Position numbers and translations under genes: made by a program
The notes under the pieces: generated by a model
What the model saw: only the letters and a program-made list of their open reading frames with translations
The model's database searches: none
Told to the model about the DNA's origin: nothing
Assembly: GCF_000266905.1 (NCBI RefSeq)
Contig: NC_018027.1
Span: forward strand, 1,736,001 to 1,800,000
Source: Mycolicibacterium chubuense NBB4
GTDB lineage: Bacteria > Actinomycetota > Actinomycetes > Mycobacteriales > Mycobacteriaceae
Direction: 5' to 3'
DNA: 64,000 nucleotides
In this document: positions 52,439 to 60,078 of the stretch, piece after piece
How positions within the stretch are numbered: position 1 is the first letter of the stretch
Layout of the letters: each line of letters begins with the position of its first letter

Positions 52439-53248
52439 CTATCTGCCGTGGAAGTCAGGGTCGCGCCGGTCCCGGAAGGCGGCCAGTCCTTCTTTGAAAT
52501 CAGTTGTTCTGCAGGACAGTTCGAGACTCGAGAGTTCGTGGGCCATCGACTGGGTCAGTGTTGCGTTCATGCCGTAGTTGATGGCCTGCTTGGCCAGGCC
52601 GATGGCCACCGTGGGCCCGGCGGCGAGACGGCACACCAGGTCCTCGCTGGCCGCCTCGAGATCACCGGGCGCCACCGCCTGGTGGATCAGGCCCCAGTCG
52701 GCGGCGTCGGCGGCCGAGACCTTGTCGCCGAGCAGCAGCATGCGTTTCGCGCGGGCCACCCCCGCGAGCCGGGGCAGCAGCCACGTCGCGCCCGAGTCAG
52801 GGCTGAAACCGCGGTCCACGAACGGTTCCCACAGCGTCGCGTCGGATGCGGCGACGGTGAAGTCGGCGGCCAGCGCGAGATTGCAGCCGAGCCCGACGGC
52901 CCATCCCGCCACGGCGCAAACCACGGGCAGCTGGATCGTCGCGACGAGCTCCACCACCCGGTTCGCGGTGTGCGGGATGCGCCGGGTCAGAGCCCCCGGG
53001 CGGGGCCGTCGGGCGTCGCTGTTCGTGGTCACCCAGTCGGCGCCCGCGCAGAAGTCCCCACCCTCGCCGTCGAGCAGGACCGCGCGCAGCGAGTCATCGG
53101 AGGCGGCAGCGGTGAGAATCGTGACCAGCTCGTCGATCATGCTGTGACTCAATGAGTTACGCCGATCGGGCCGGTTAAGCGTGAGATGCAGGATCGCGGC
53201 GTCGTCGCCGGTGCGCTGCTGCCGCACCGAGCCCGCGTCGTCGTGCAC
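52439..53248 (-). CDS. Crotonase-fold protein, PaaG/isomerase-like (C)
   Basis: A 269-residue crotonase-superfamily protein. The CoA pocket is GGDFCAGADWVTT and AVAGWAVGLGCNLALAAD. Asn takes the first Glu position, Phe the second, and GFSPDSGATWLLPRL carries an Asp at the place of the catalytic Asp of PaaG-type delta-2/delta-3 isomerases. Isomerisation of a double bond or ring-type enoyl-CoA is the best guess. GTG start; it is the first gene of a six-gene operon (three crotonases, three ligases). Confidence 0.87.
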   Translation of the reverse strand: MHDDAGSVRQQRTGDDAAILHLTLNRPDRRNSLSHSMIDELVTILTAAASDDSLRAVLLDGEGGDFCAGADWVTTNSDARRPRPGALTRRIPHTANRVVELVATIQLPVVCAVAGWAVGLGCNLALAADFTVAASDATLWEPFVDRGFSPDSGATWLLPRLAGVARAKRMLLLGDKVSAADAADWGLIHQAVAPGDLEAASEDLVCRLAAGPTVAIGLAKQAINYGMNATLTQSMAHELSSLELSCRTTDFKEGLAAFRDRRDPDFHGR

Positions 53249-53291
53249 GAAGGCTCCGTTCTTCCGGCGGCTATACCGATAGTCATACAGT

Positions 53292-53302
53292 TGGTACTAC
53301 GA
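53292..53302. promoter_or_regulatory. GntR/FadR-type operator in the crotonase/GntR divergent promoter
   Basis: TGGTACTACGA fits TNGTNNNACNA, the consensus reported for FadR-subfamily GntR regulators, and lies in the 102-bp gap between crotonase C and the GntR gene. The partly overlapping 53274-53292 holds TACCGAT-AGTCA-TACAGTT, a motif seen again near 57.3 and 60.0 kb. Confidence 0.55.
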
Positions 53303-53350
53303 TTACTATCCTTTACAACTTAGCAAGGAAAGACCGGCGAGGGAACATCG

Positions 53351-54115
53351 TTGTCGCAACGCATTCGTCAGCCACGCGTGGCTGAACTGGTGGCCTCCCG
53401 GCTGCGCGACGACATCCTGACCGGGCGGCTCAAGGAAGGCGATGTGCTGCCGTCGCAGGAGTGCCTGTTCGCCGAGTTCGGGGTCAGCCCACCGGCCGTA
53501 CGGGAGGCGATCCACATCCTGGAGGCCGACGGTCTGATCTCGGTGCGGCGCGGGAATGTCGGCGGGGCGGTCGTGCACCTGCCGTCCGCGGAGCGGACAG
53601 CGCACATGATCAGCATGGTGCTGCAGACCCGGGCGGCCACGCCCGGCGATGTCAGCGAGGCGCTGCTGCAGTTGGAGCCCATCTGTGCCGGGATGTGCGC
53701 GGCGCGCGAGGACCGGATGACCGAGGTGGTGCCCTATCTGAGGGCGGCGATCGACGCGCAGGTCGAGCAGTTCGACACCTCGTCGCAGTACGTGCCCAAC
53801 GCCCGGAAGTTCCACGAGGCGATCGTGTCGCGGTGCGGGAACGAGCCGATGATCCTGCTCATCGGCTCACTCGAGGTCATCTGGTCGGCGCACGAGTCGT
53901 CGGTGTGGAGCGACGATCACCACGCCGGCGACCCCATGGAACCTCAGACGATGCGCGCGGCGTTGCGGGATCACCACAAGATGCTCGACGCCATCGCCGA
54001 GGGGAACGCGGCGCGCGCCGTGCGACTCGCGGCCGGCCATCTGGCTGCGGCCCGGCGCAACACCCTGGCCGTTGGGAAGACCAAAACTATTGAAGCAAAA
54101 CTCATTTCGAGCTGA
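53351..54115 (+). CDS. GntR-family (FCD/FadR-type) regulator
   Basis: A 254-residue regulator with wHTH (LPSQECLFAEFGVSPPAVREA near residue 40, then EADGLISVRRGNVGGAVV) and FCD domain (NARKFHEAIV, ALRDHHKMLDAIAEGN as ligand/metal sites). The TTG start is the first codon after the promoter region and gives the normal N-terminus; no ATG fits. It faces the crotonase-ligase operon across a TNGTNNNACNA site and is followed by a crotonase gene 23 bp on, so it probably controls both directions. Confidence 0.88.
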   Translation: MSQRIRQPRVAELVASRLRDDILTGRLKEGDVLPSQECLFAEFGVSPPAVREAIHILEADGLISVRRGNVGGAVVHLPSAERTAHMISMVLQTRAATPGDVSEALLQLEPICAGMCAAREDRMTEVVPYLRAAIDAQVEQFDTSSQYVPNARKFHEAIVSRCGNEPMILLIGSLEVIWSAHESSVWSDDHHAGDPMEPQTMRAALRDHHKMLDAIAEGNAARAVRLAAGHLAAARRNTLAVGKTKTIEAKLISS

Positions 54116-54138
54116 ACTGCAGCTGGACAGGAACAGAC

Positions 54139-55047
54139 ATGACCGCAACGACCGACAACCGCGTGCTGTTCGAGGTGGACCGGGACACCCGCATCGCCAC
54201 CATCACACTGAACAACCCCGCACAGCGGAACTCCTACGACGCGGCGATGCGCAATCTGCTCGCGCGCTACCTCGACGAGGTCGCCGAGGACGACGACATC
54301 ACCGTGGTGCTGCTGCGCGGCGCCGACGGCGTGTTCAGCACCGGCGCCGACATGAACAACGCGTACGGCTGGTACGGCCCGCGCGATGAGCGCTCGCGCG
54401 GAGGGCAGACAGCGGCGGCAGAGCCTCCCGCCAGGAGCCGGCCCAGTCAGCGCAGACGACTGACCGTGGATCGTAAGTCGTTCGGCTTCTATCACAACCT
54501 GATGGGCTTCCCGAAGGTCACCGTCGGTGAGATCAGCGGCTACGCGCTCGGTGGCGGTTTCGAGATGGCGCTGATGACCGACATCTCGGTGATCGCCCGC
54601 AACACCAAGATCGGAATGCCCGCCACCCGGTTCCTGGGTCCGGCGCTGGGCTCCCTGCACATGTTCTTCCACCGGCTGGGTCCCGTGCTGGCGCGGCGGC
54701 TGCTGCTCACCGGCGACATCATCGACGCCGGTGACGTCGAGCACCTCGGGGTCTTCACCGACACCTGCGACGCGGAATCGGTGCCCGCGCGGGCGCGGTA
54801 CTGGGCGCAGAAGGCCGCGAAAATGCCCGCCGACGGTGTCGTCATCGCCAAGGAGGCGTTCCGGCTCGTCGAGCAGAGCCAGGCGTATCAGGGGGAGGAG
54901 GTCGCCAGCTATCTGTTCCACGCCTACGGCACGAACCTGCAGTTCGCCGACGGTGAATTCAACTTCGTCAAGACGCGGGCCCAGCACGGCACCAGGGAGG
55001 CGTTCCGGCTGCGTGACGAACACTTCCACGTGCCTGAACCCGAGTGA
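54139..55047 (+). CDS. Crotonase-fold protein with one hydratase Glu (D)
   Basis: A 302-residue protein, longer than usual because of an Arg/Pro/Ser-rich insertion around residues 85-112. GVFSTGADMNNAYGW and EISGYALGGGFEMALMTD form the pocket; the Glu of GFEMA is kept, the second is replaced by Ala (IGMPATRFLG). It may be a hydratase variant or isomerase. It is transcribed with the GntR gene. Confidence 0.86.
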   Translation: MTATTDNRVLFEVDRDTRIATITLNNPAQRNSYDAAMRNLLARYLDEVAEDDDITVVLLRGADGVFSTGADMNNAYGWYGPRDERSRGGQTAAAEPPARSRPSQRRRLTVDRKSFGFYHNLMGFPKVTVGEISGYALGGGFEMALMTDISVIARNTKIGMPATRFLGPALGSLHMFFHRLGPVLARRLLLTGDIIDAGDVEHLGVFTDTCDAESVPARARYWAQKAAKMPADGVVIAKEAFRLVEQSQAYQGEEVASYLFHAYGTNLQFADGEFNFVKTRAQHGTREAFRLRDEHFHVPEPE

Positions 55048-55123
55048 CCTGGCTCACCTTCTGTCGGCGCTACACTATCTGTTAGTTTTGTAAAGTTCGC
55101 TGTTGCCGAAACCGAGGTCGAAA

Positions 55124-56299
55124 ATGCCTACTCCCGTCATCGTCGGTGCTGCCAGGACGGCCATCGGCCGGTCGTTCAAGGGCACGCTGGTCAACACCCC
55201 GCCCGAGACGCTGATCACCACCGTGCTGCCCGAGGTGGTGCGACGTTCCGGCGTCGATCCCGCCGACATCGACGACATCATCTTCGCCGAATCTCATTAC
55301 GGCGGCGGCGATCTCGCGCGGTATGCGGCCACCGCGACCGGCCTCGAGCACGTCCCCGGCCAATCGGTCAACCGGCACTGCGCCGGAAGCCTGACCGCGA
55401 TCGGCAATGCGGCGGCCCAGATCGGCTCCGGAATGGAGCGGGTGCTGATCGCCGGCGGCGTGCAGTCGTTGTCGATGACCCCGCTGGTCAACTGGCGCAT
55501 CCCCGGTCCCGAGCTGAAGTTCGAGGAGCGGTGGATGCCGCCCACGCACGTGGAGACCCCCGATGCGCCGGCGAAAGACATGTCGATCACCGTCGGCTGG
55601 AACACGGCTCAGGCTGCGGGTATCACCCGCGAGGAGATGGACGCCTGGGCGGCACGGTCGCACCAGCGTGCAATCGCGGCCATCGATGCCGGCAAGTTCG
55701 TCGATGAGATCGTCCCGCTCAAGGTCGAGCAGTTCGACGGATCGGTGACCGACTTCAGCGTCGACGAGCATCCGCGCCGCGACACCACGGTCGAGAAGCT
55801 GGCCGGCCTCAAGGTGCTGCATCCCGAGATCGAGGGCTTCTCGATCACCGCGGGCAACAGCAGTGGGACCAACGATGCCGCCGCGGGCGTCGCCCTAGTC
55901 GAGTCCGACTACGCCGCCGCCCACGGGCTCAACGTGATGGCGAAGGTGCGGGCCTGGGGTGCAGTCGGCGTGGCGCCCCGCGACACCGGCCTGGGTGGGG
56001 TCAAGGTCATCGGCAGGGTGCTCGACCGTGCCGGCCTCGAGCCCTCCGACATCGCGCTGTGGGAGATCAACGAGGCGTTCGCCTCCGTGCCGATCGCTGC
56101 CTGCCGCGAGTACGGCATCGACGAGGAGTTGGTCAACTTCTCGGGCAGCGGCTGCAGCCTCGGTCACCCGATCGCGGCCTCCGGGGCCCGGATGGTCACG
56201 ACGTTGGTCTACGAGTTGGTGCGCCGCGGCGGCGGCATCGGCGTCGCGGCCATGTGCGCGGGCGGCGGGCAGGGCGGCGCCGTCATCGTCGAGGTCTGA
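55124..56299 (+). CDS. Thiolase (acetyl-CoA acyltransferase type)
   Basis: A 391-residue thiolase. VNRHCAGSLTAIGNAA carries the nucleophilic Cys, NEAFASVPI and GSGCSLGHPIAASGARM the histidines, and AMCAGGGQGGAVIV the second Cys. ATG follows a 76-bp gap holding its own likely promoter (TACACT) and a short repeat ACTA-TCTGT-TAGT. An in-frame ATG seven codons upstream is less likely. It converges on the TetR gene across a long palindrome. Confidence 0.92.
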   Translation: MPTPVIVGAARTAIGRSFKGTLVNTPPETLITTVLPEVVRRSGVDPADIDDIIFAESHYGGGDLARYAATATGLEHVPGQSVNRHCAGSLTAIGNAAAQIGSGMERVLIAGGVQSLSMTPLVNWRIPGPELKFEERWMPPTHVETPDAPAKDMSITVGWNTAQAAGITREEMDAWAARSHQRAIAAIDAGKFVDEIVPLKVEQFDGSVTDFSVDEHPRRDTTVEKLAGLKVLHPEIEGFSITAGNSSGTNDAAAGVALVESDYAAAHGLNVMAKVRAWGAVGVAPRDTGLGGVKVIGRVLDRAGLEPSDIALWEINEAFASVPIAACREYGIDEELVNFSGSGCSLGHPIAASGARMVTTLVYELVRRGGGIGVAAMCAGGGQGGAVIVEV

Positions 56300-56318
56300 G
56301 TCGAGGTCTAGCCCCACT

Positions 56319-56383
56319 CCGCCGAAATTGCATTCCGCGCGCGGATTGTCGAGACGTGACCGCGTGGAATGCAAGTTCGGCGG
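56319..56383. repeat. Long imperfect palindrome between convergent genes (terminator or REP-like)
   Basis: Two 22-bp arms, 56319-56340 and 56362-56383, are complementary at 20 of 22 positions, with a 21-bp loop. Both contain the word TGCATTCC or its complement and CCGCCGAA. Placed exactly between the stops of the thiolase and the TetR genes, it can fold in both transcripts as a bidirectional terminator. There is no T-tract, which is normal for mycobacterial terminators. It may also be a copy of a dispersed extragenic palindrome. Confidence 0.7.
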
Positions 56384-56385
56384 GG

Positions 56386-57132
56386 TCAGCGCTTGCGCGC
56401 GGGCGTCTTCGCCGCCTTGCGGGCCGGCTTGGCGTTCTTCTCGATGAGCCGGCCGGCGTGGTCGAGGATGCACTCGAGGCCGAACTCGAAATTGCGGTCG
56501 TCGGAGGCGCTCAGGTGATGGCCCTTCTGGGTGACGGCCGCCAGCAGAGGCGCGGTCTCCGGATCGATGGTCATCGTGTCGTCGATGTCGCCGTGACCGT
56601 CCTCCCCGGCGAGATTCTTCTCCCGGAGTCGCTGCAGAACCACCGATCCGCGGACGTGGACCGACATGGCCGAGTAGGTGTCGAAGGCGTCCTCGGGCGA
56701 CAGGCCCGCCTCGACCAGGCTGCTGATGGCCTTCTCGACTTCCTGCACGCCGACCTTCGCCGCACGTGGGCTCAGCGCTGACCGGATCAGGATCAGGTCG
56801 CACAGGATCGGGTTGCCCATGAACGTCGAACGCATCGAGCGGGCGTGGTTGCGCAGCGTCTCGCGCCAGTCCTTGGCCTCGACATAGGGTGTGGCGAAGG
56901 CGTATTGGCGCAGTGCGCGATCGGTCATCGCGTTGAGCAGATCGTCCTTCTTGCGGAAGTACCAGTAGATGCTGGTGACCCCGACGCCCAGATGCTTACC
57001 CAGCAGCGGCATGCTCAGGTTGTCGATGCCGACCTGCTCGGCGAGCTCGAACGCGCCCTTGATGATGTCGTCGGGGTTGATGGAGCCGCGTTCGCGCCGT
57101 TGACGCTTCTCCGGCGTCGCCTGCTTTGCCAC
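56386..57132 (-). CDS. TetR-family regulator with Lys/Arg-rich tail
   Basis: A 248-residue regulator. IIKGAFELAEQVGIDNLSMP and GKHLGVGVTSIYWYFRKKDD form the HTH, preceded by a basic 20-residue extension (KRQRRERG); the C-terminal domain is helical and ends in a basic low-complexity tail (AKPARKAAKTPARKR). The basic ends may add non-specific DNA affinity. It faces the crotonase-SDR-aldolase operon across 248 bp holding the operator-like repeat at 57309-57329 and is its likely repressor. Confidence 0.87.
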   Translation of the reverse strand: MAKQATPEKRQRRERGSINPDDIIKGAFELAEQVGIDNLSMPLLGKHLGVGVTSIYWYFRKKDDLLNAMTDRALRQYAFATPYVEAKDWRETLRNHARSMRSTFMGNPILCDLILIRSALSPRAAKVGVQEVEKAISSLVEAGLSPEDAFDTYSAMSVHVRGSVVLQRLREKNLAGEDGHGDIDDTMTIDPETAPLLAAVTQKGHHLSASDDRNFEFGLECILDHAGRLIEKNAKPARKAAKTPARKR

Positions 57133-57308
57133 TGAGGGGCACCTCCGTCGGTTCGCTGCTGCCCTCGCGGTGAGGCGGGGCGGTGGTCGTTTCGTCCCGG
57201 CAGCGAGTAGTCTCCAACTGCGCCTTTGGGTTCGTGTCGCTGTGCGGACGCGGCTGCGACCGTACCGTTCGACGCCGGGCCGTCCGGATCCGGCGTCGTT
57301 TCTCTCTT

Positions 57309-57329
57309 TTACTGTAAGTCCTATAGTAA
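57309..57329. promoter_or_regulatory. TetR-type operator before the crotonase-SDR-aldolase operon
   Basis: TTACTGTA and TATAGTAA (7 of 8 complementary) flank AGTCC, about 50 bp before the GTG at 57381, in the only AT-rich patch of this gap. Read on the minus strand it contains TAC-N9-TACAGTA, the form also seen at 53274 and 60029. Confidence 0.6.
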
Positions 57330-57380
57330 GCTTTTCCAGCGGTAGCGGGCGACTCCCACGCGAAAGGGCAAGGGCGACAA

Positions 57381-58142
57381 GTGTCAGACGAGGTTCTGCT
57401 CGAACGCCGAGAGCGAATTCTGATCATCACCATCAACCGGCCCGAGGCGCGCAACGCGTTCAACCTCGCGGTGGCGCAGCAGCTGGCCGACGCGATGGAC
57501 GAACTCGACGACACCCCCGAGCTGTCGGTGGCGATCATCACCGGAGCCGGCGGCAACTTCTGTGCGGGCATGGATCTCAAGGCCTTCATGGCCGGAGAGG
57601 TGCCCGCCATTCCCGGCCGGGGGATCGGCTTCACCGAACGGCCGCCGCGCAAGCCCGTCATCGCCGCGGTCGAGGGCTATGCGCTCGCGGGCGGAACGGA
57701 GATCGTGCTGGCCACCGACCTGGTGGTCGCGGCCAAGAACGCGAAATTCGGCATCCCCGAGGTCAAGCGCGGTCTGGTCGCAGCGGGCGGCGGACTGCTG
57801 CGGCTGCCGCACCGGATCCCGTACCAGAAGGCGCTCGAGCTCGCGCTGACCGGCGACAGCTTCACCGCGGAGGAGGCTTCGCAGTGGGGCTTCGTCAACG
57901 TGCTGACCGAGCCGGGGGAAGCCCTGGCCGGCGCGCTCGCGCTCGCTGAACGGATCACCGCCAACGGCCCGCTCGCCGTGGCGGTGACCAAGGAGATCAT
58001 CACGAAGTCCGCCGACTGGAGCTCCGAGGAGATGTGGAAGAAGCAGGGCGAACTGATCATGCCCGTCTTCTCGTCCAAGGACGCGATGGAGGGCGCGACG
58101 GCCTTCGCCGAGAAGCGCAAGCCCAACTGGACGGGGACCTGA
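57381..58142 (+). CDS. Enoyl-CoA hydratase with intact catalytic pair (E)
   Basis: A 253-residue crotonase. GNFCAGMDLKAFM and AVEGYALAGGTEIVLATD form the CoA pocket, and both hydratase Glu are kept: one in GGTEIVL, the other in FGIPEVKRGL. It is the only one of six crotonases in the window with both, so it is the best candidate for the true hydration step. The end KRKPNW is typical. It starts with GTG and leads an operon with SDR and aldolase genes. Confidence 0.9.
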   Translation: MSDEVLLERRERILIITINRPEARNAFNLAVAQQLADAMDELDDTPELSVAIITGAGGNFCAGMDLKAFMAGEVPAIPGRGIGFTERPPRKPVIAAVEGYALAGGTEIVLATDLVVAAKNAKFGIPEVKRGLVAAGGGLLRLPHRIPYQKALELALTGDSFTAEEASQWGFVNVLTEPGEALAGALALAERITANGPLAVAVTKEIITKSADWSSEEMWKKQGELIMPVFSSKDAMEGATAFAEKRKPNWTGT

Positions 58143-58152
58143 GCGGCCCGCC

Positions 58153-58950
58153 GTGGACCTGGGCCTGCGGGACGCCACCGCCGTCGTCGCCGGCGGCGCC
58201 CGCGGCATGGGTCTGGCGACGGCACGCTGCCTGGCCGACGACGGAGCTCGCGTCGCACTGATCGGCCGCACCCGCAGCGTGCTCGACGACGCCGTCGCCG
58301 ACCTGCTCGACCGGGGCGCTCCCGAGGCCGTCGGACTGGTCGCCGACACCGGCGACGAGGACCGGGTGCAGCGGGTCTTCGCCGAACTCGGCGACCGGTG
58401 GAACGGCCGCCTCAACATCCTCGTCAACGCGGTGGGCCCGACGGTGCGGGGGTCGTTCGACGAGCTCTCCGACGCCGACTGGCGTCGTGCCGTCGACGAG
58501 GGCGCGATGGGCATGGTGCACTGCGTCCGCGCCGCCCTGCCGCTGCTGCGCGCCGCGGAATGGGCCCGGATCGTGAATTTCTCCGCGCACTCGACGCAGC
58601 GGCAGAGTGTGATCCTGCCCGCCTACACCGCCGCGAAAGCAATGGTGACCAGCATCTCGAAGAACCTGTCCCTGCTGCTGGCTCGCGACGAGATCCTGGT
58701 GAATGTCGTGTCGCCGGGCAGCATCTCCTCCGAAGCGCTGGTCGGCTGGGCCGAATCGGTCGGTGTCGACGGCACGGATCCCTACGCGCTGATGTCGGCG
58801 ATCGACGAGCACTTCGGGCACCCCGCGCATCTCCCGCGCGCCGGGTCGCCGGAGGAGATCGGGCCCGTCGTCGCGTTCCTCGCGTCGCGACGCAACTCCT
58901 ACATGACCGGCGCGAACATCAACGTCGACGGCGGTAGCGACTTCACCTGA
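58153..58950 (+). CDS. SDR-family oxidoreductase
   Basis: A 265-residue short-chain dehydrogenase. AVVAGGARGMGLATAR binds the dinucleotide, with ALIGRTRS placing an Arg after beta-2, which favours NADP. ILVNAVGPT replaces the usual NNAG. Ser in IVNFSAHSTQRQ and Tyr/Lys in YTAAKAMV complete the triad. GTG lies 10 bp after the crotonase stop. It probably oxidises the hydrated CoA intermediate or reduces a keto group in this pathway. Confidence 0.87.
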   Translation: MDLGLRDATAVVAGGARGMGLATARCLADDGARVALIGRTRSVLDDAVADLLDRGAPEAVGLVADTGDEDRVQRVFAELGDRWNGRLNILVNAVGPTVRGSFDELSDADWRRAVDEGAMGMVHCVRAALPLLRAAEWARIVNFSAHSTQRQSVILPAYTAAKAMVTSISKNLSLLLARDEILVNVVSPGSISSEALVGWAESVGVDGTDPYALMSAIDEHFGHPAHLPRAGSPEEIGPVVAFLASRRNSYMTGANINVDGGSDFT

Positions 58951-58986
58951 GTCGTCACCGGAGTCTTCACCTGACAGGAGAGCGTC

Positions 58987-59994
58987 ATGGCCACAGCGAG
59001 GGAAGCGCGCGACTGGGCGCACGAGGCGATCCGCGGTATCGGCGACTCGCTCTACACCCCGTTCACCGGCGAGTGCGGCGACGACATCGACTGGGACGCC
59101 TACCGCCGGCTGGTGCGTTACTGCGTCGGCGACCTCGGACGTGAAATGCTGTGGTGTGTCAGCGGTTTGGCCGAGTTCTGGGCGCTGACGCTCGACGAGC
59201 GCAAACGCCTGCTGGAAGTCGCGATCGACGAAGCCCGCGCGATCAATCCGGACGTCGTCATCCAGGCCTGCACCGCGGCGACGGCGGCCAAGGACTGTCT
59301 GCACCTCACTCGCCACGCTCAGGAGGCCGGCGCCGACATCGTCTACATCCAGACGCCGATGATGGAATGCCACGGCGGCGAAGGGGTGCTGAACTTCTTC
59401 CGCTACATCGCCGATCGCACCGACATCGCGCTCGGCATGTTCAACTCGCCGTCGTCGGGCTATGTGTTGACCGCCGAGGAGAGCGCGCGCATCGCCGCGG
59501 AGATTCCCGCCGTGTGCGCGACGAAGGAGGGCGCGTTCCGGCCCGCCAACAGCAGACGCCTGCACGACCTGTCGCCCGAGCTGCTGATCTGGGAGTGCGA
59601 CACCACGGTTTACCGCGCAGGCTGGCTGCGCGACGGCATCGTCTGCGCGGCGCAGTTGGGCACGGCGGGCTATCTGTTCGAGACTCCGCAACGGCGGCTG
59701 TTCACCGAGTACTGGAACCTGGTGTGGGACGGCAAGCTGATCGAGGCGATGGATTACGCGCGCACGACGGGCATGGATCGGTTCGAGCTCGACAGAGGGT
59801 CCTGGTACGTCTGCTACCCGGGCCGCCCCGACTACTTCACGCACTGGGGCGGGGCGTTCAAGTACGCGGCGTCGGTGCTCGGGCTGCCCGTCGGCGCGTA
59901 CCCGGAATCCCGTCCGCCGCAAGCGATTTTGCCCGAAGCTGCCAAGGCCCAGATCCGTGCGGCCTACGTGCGGCTGGGTCTGGTCGACGACTGA
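58987..59994 (+). CDS. DapA-family (dihydrodipicolinate synthase-like) aldolase
   Basis: A 335-residue class I aldolase/lyase of the N-acetylneuraminate lyase superfamily. Lys180 in VCATKEGAF is the Schiff-base residue; the Tyr of the usual YN-P motif is Phe152 (MFNSPSSG), a change expected to affect proton transfer. DSLYTPFTGE opens the barrel. A good AGGAGAGCGTC precedes the ATG. The genomic setting points to an aldol or retro-aldol step in CoA-linked degradation, not lysine synthesis. Related hydratase-aldolases act on aromatic side chains. Confidence 0.83.
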   Translation: MATAREARDWAHEAIRGIGDSLYTPFTGECGDDIDWDAYRRLVRYCVGDLGREMLWCVSGLAEFWALTLDERKRLLEVAIDEARAINPDVVIQACTAATAAKDCLHLTRHAQEAGADIVYIQTPMMECHGGEGVLNFFRYIADRTDIALGMFNSPSSGYVLTAEESARIAAEIPAVCATKEGAFRPANSRRLHDLSPELLIWECDTTVYRAGWLRDGIVCAAQLGTAGYLFETPQRRLFTEYWNLVWDGKLIEAMDYARTTGMDRFELDRGSWYVCYPGRPDYFTHWGGAFKYAASVLGLPVGAYPESRPPQAILPEAAKAQIRAAYVRLGLVDD

Positions 59995-60028
59995 CGGGAC
60001 GACGGCGCCCGCGCGTTGCGGAAGCCAC

Positions 60029-60047
60029 TACCGATAGGTGTACAGTA
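60029..60047 (+). promoter_or_regulatory. Promoter with shared TAC-N9-TACAGTA motif
   Basis: TACCGAT, AGGTG, TACAGTA. The same TACCGATAG-N3-TACAGT string occurs at 53274. TACAGT (60041-60046) also fits a TANNNT -10 element, with AGGAGG before the GTG at 60079 downstream, so this is likely the promoter of the last operon with an operator on it. Confidence 0.5.
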
Positions 60048-60078
60048 TGGACATCTGCCGAGCTGAGGAGGTTTGTCG

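Noticed and set aside
51026-53155. About 709-codon open frame on the plus strand opposite three crotonase genes
   Set aside because: Antisense to conserved crotonases; no domain or ribosome-binding site.
58057-59922. About 620-codon open frame on the minus strand opposite SDR and aldolase genes
   Set aside because: Antisense shadow; no family similarity in its sequence.
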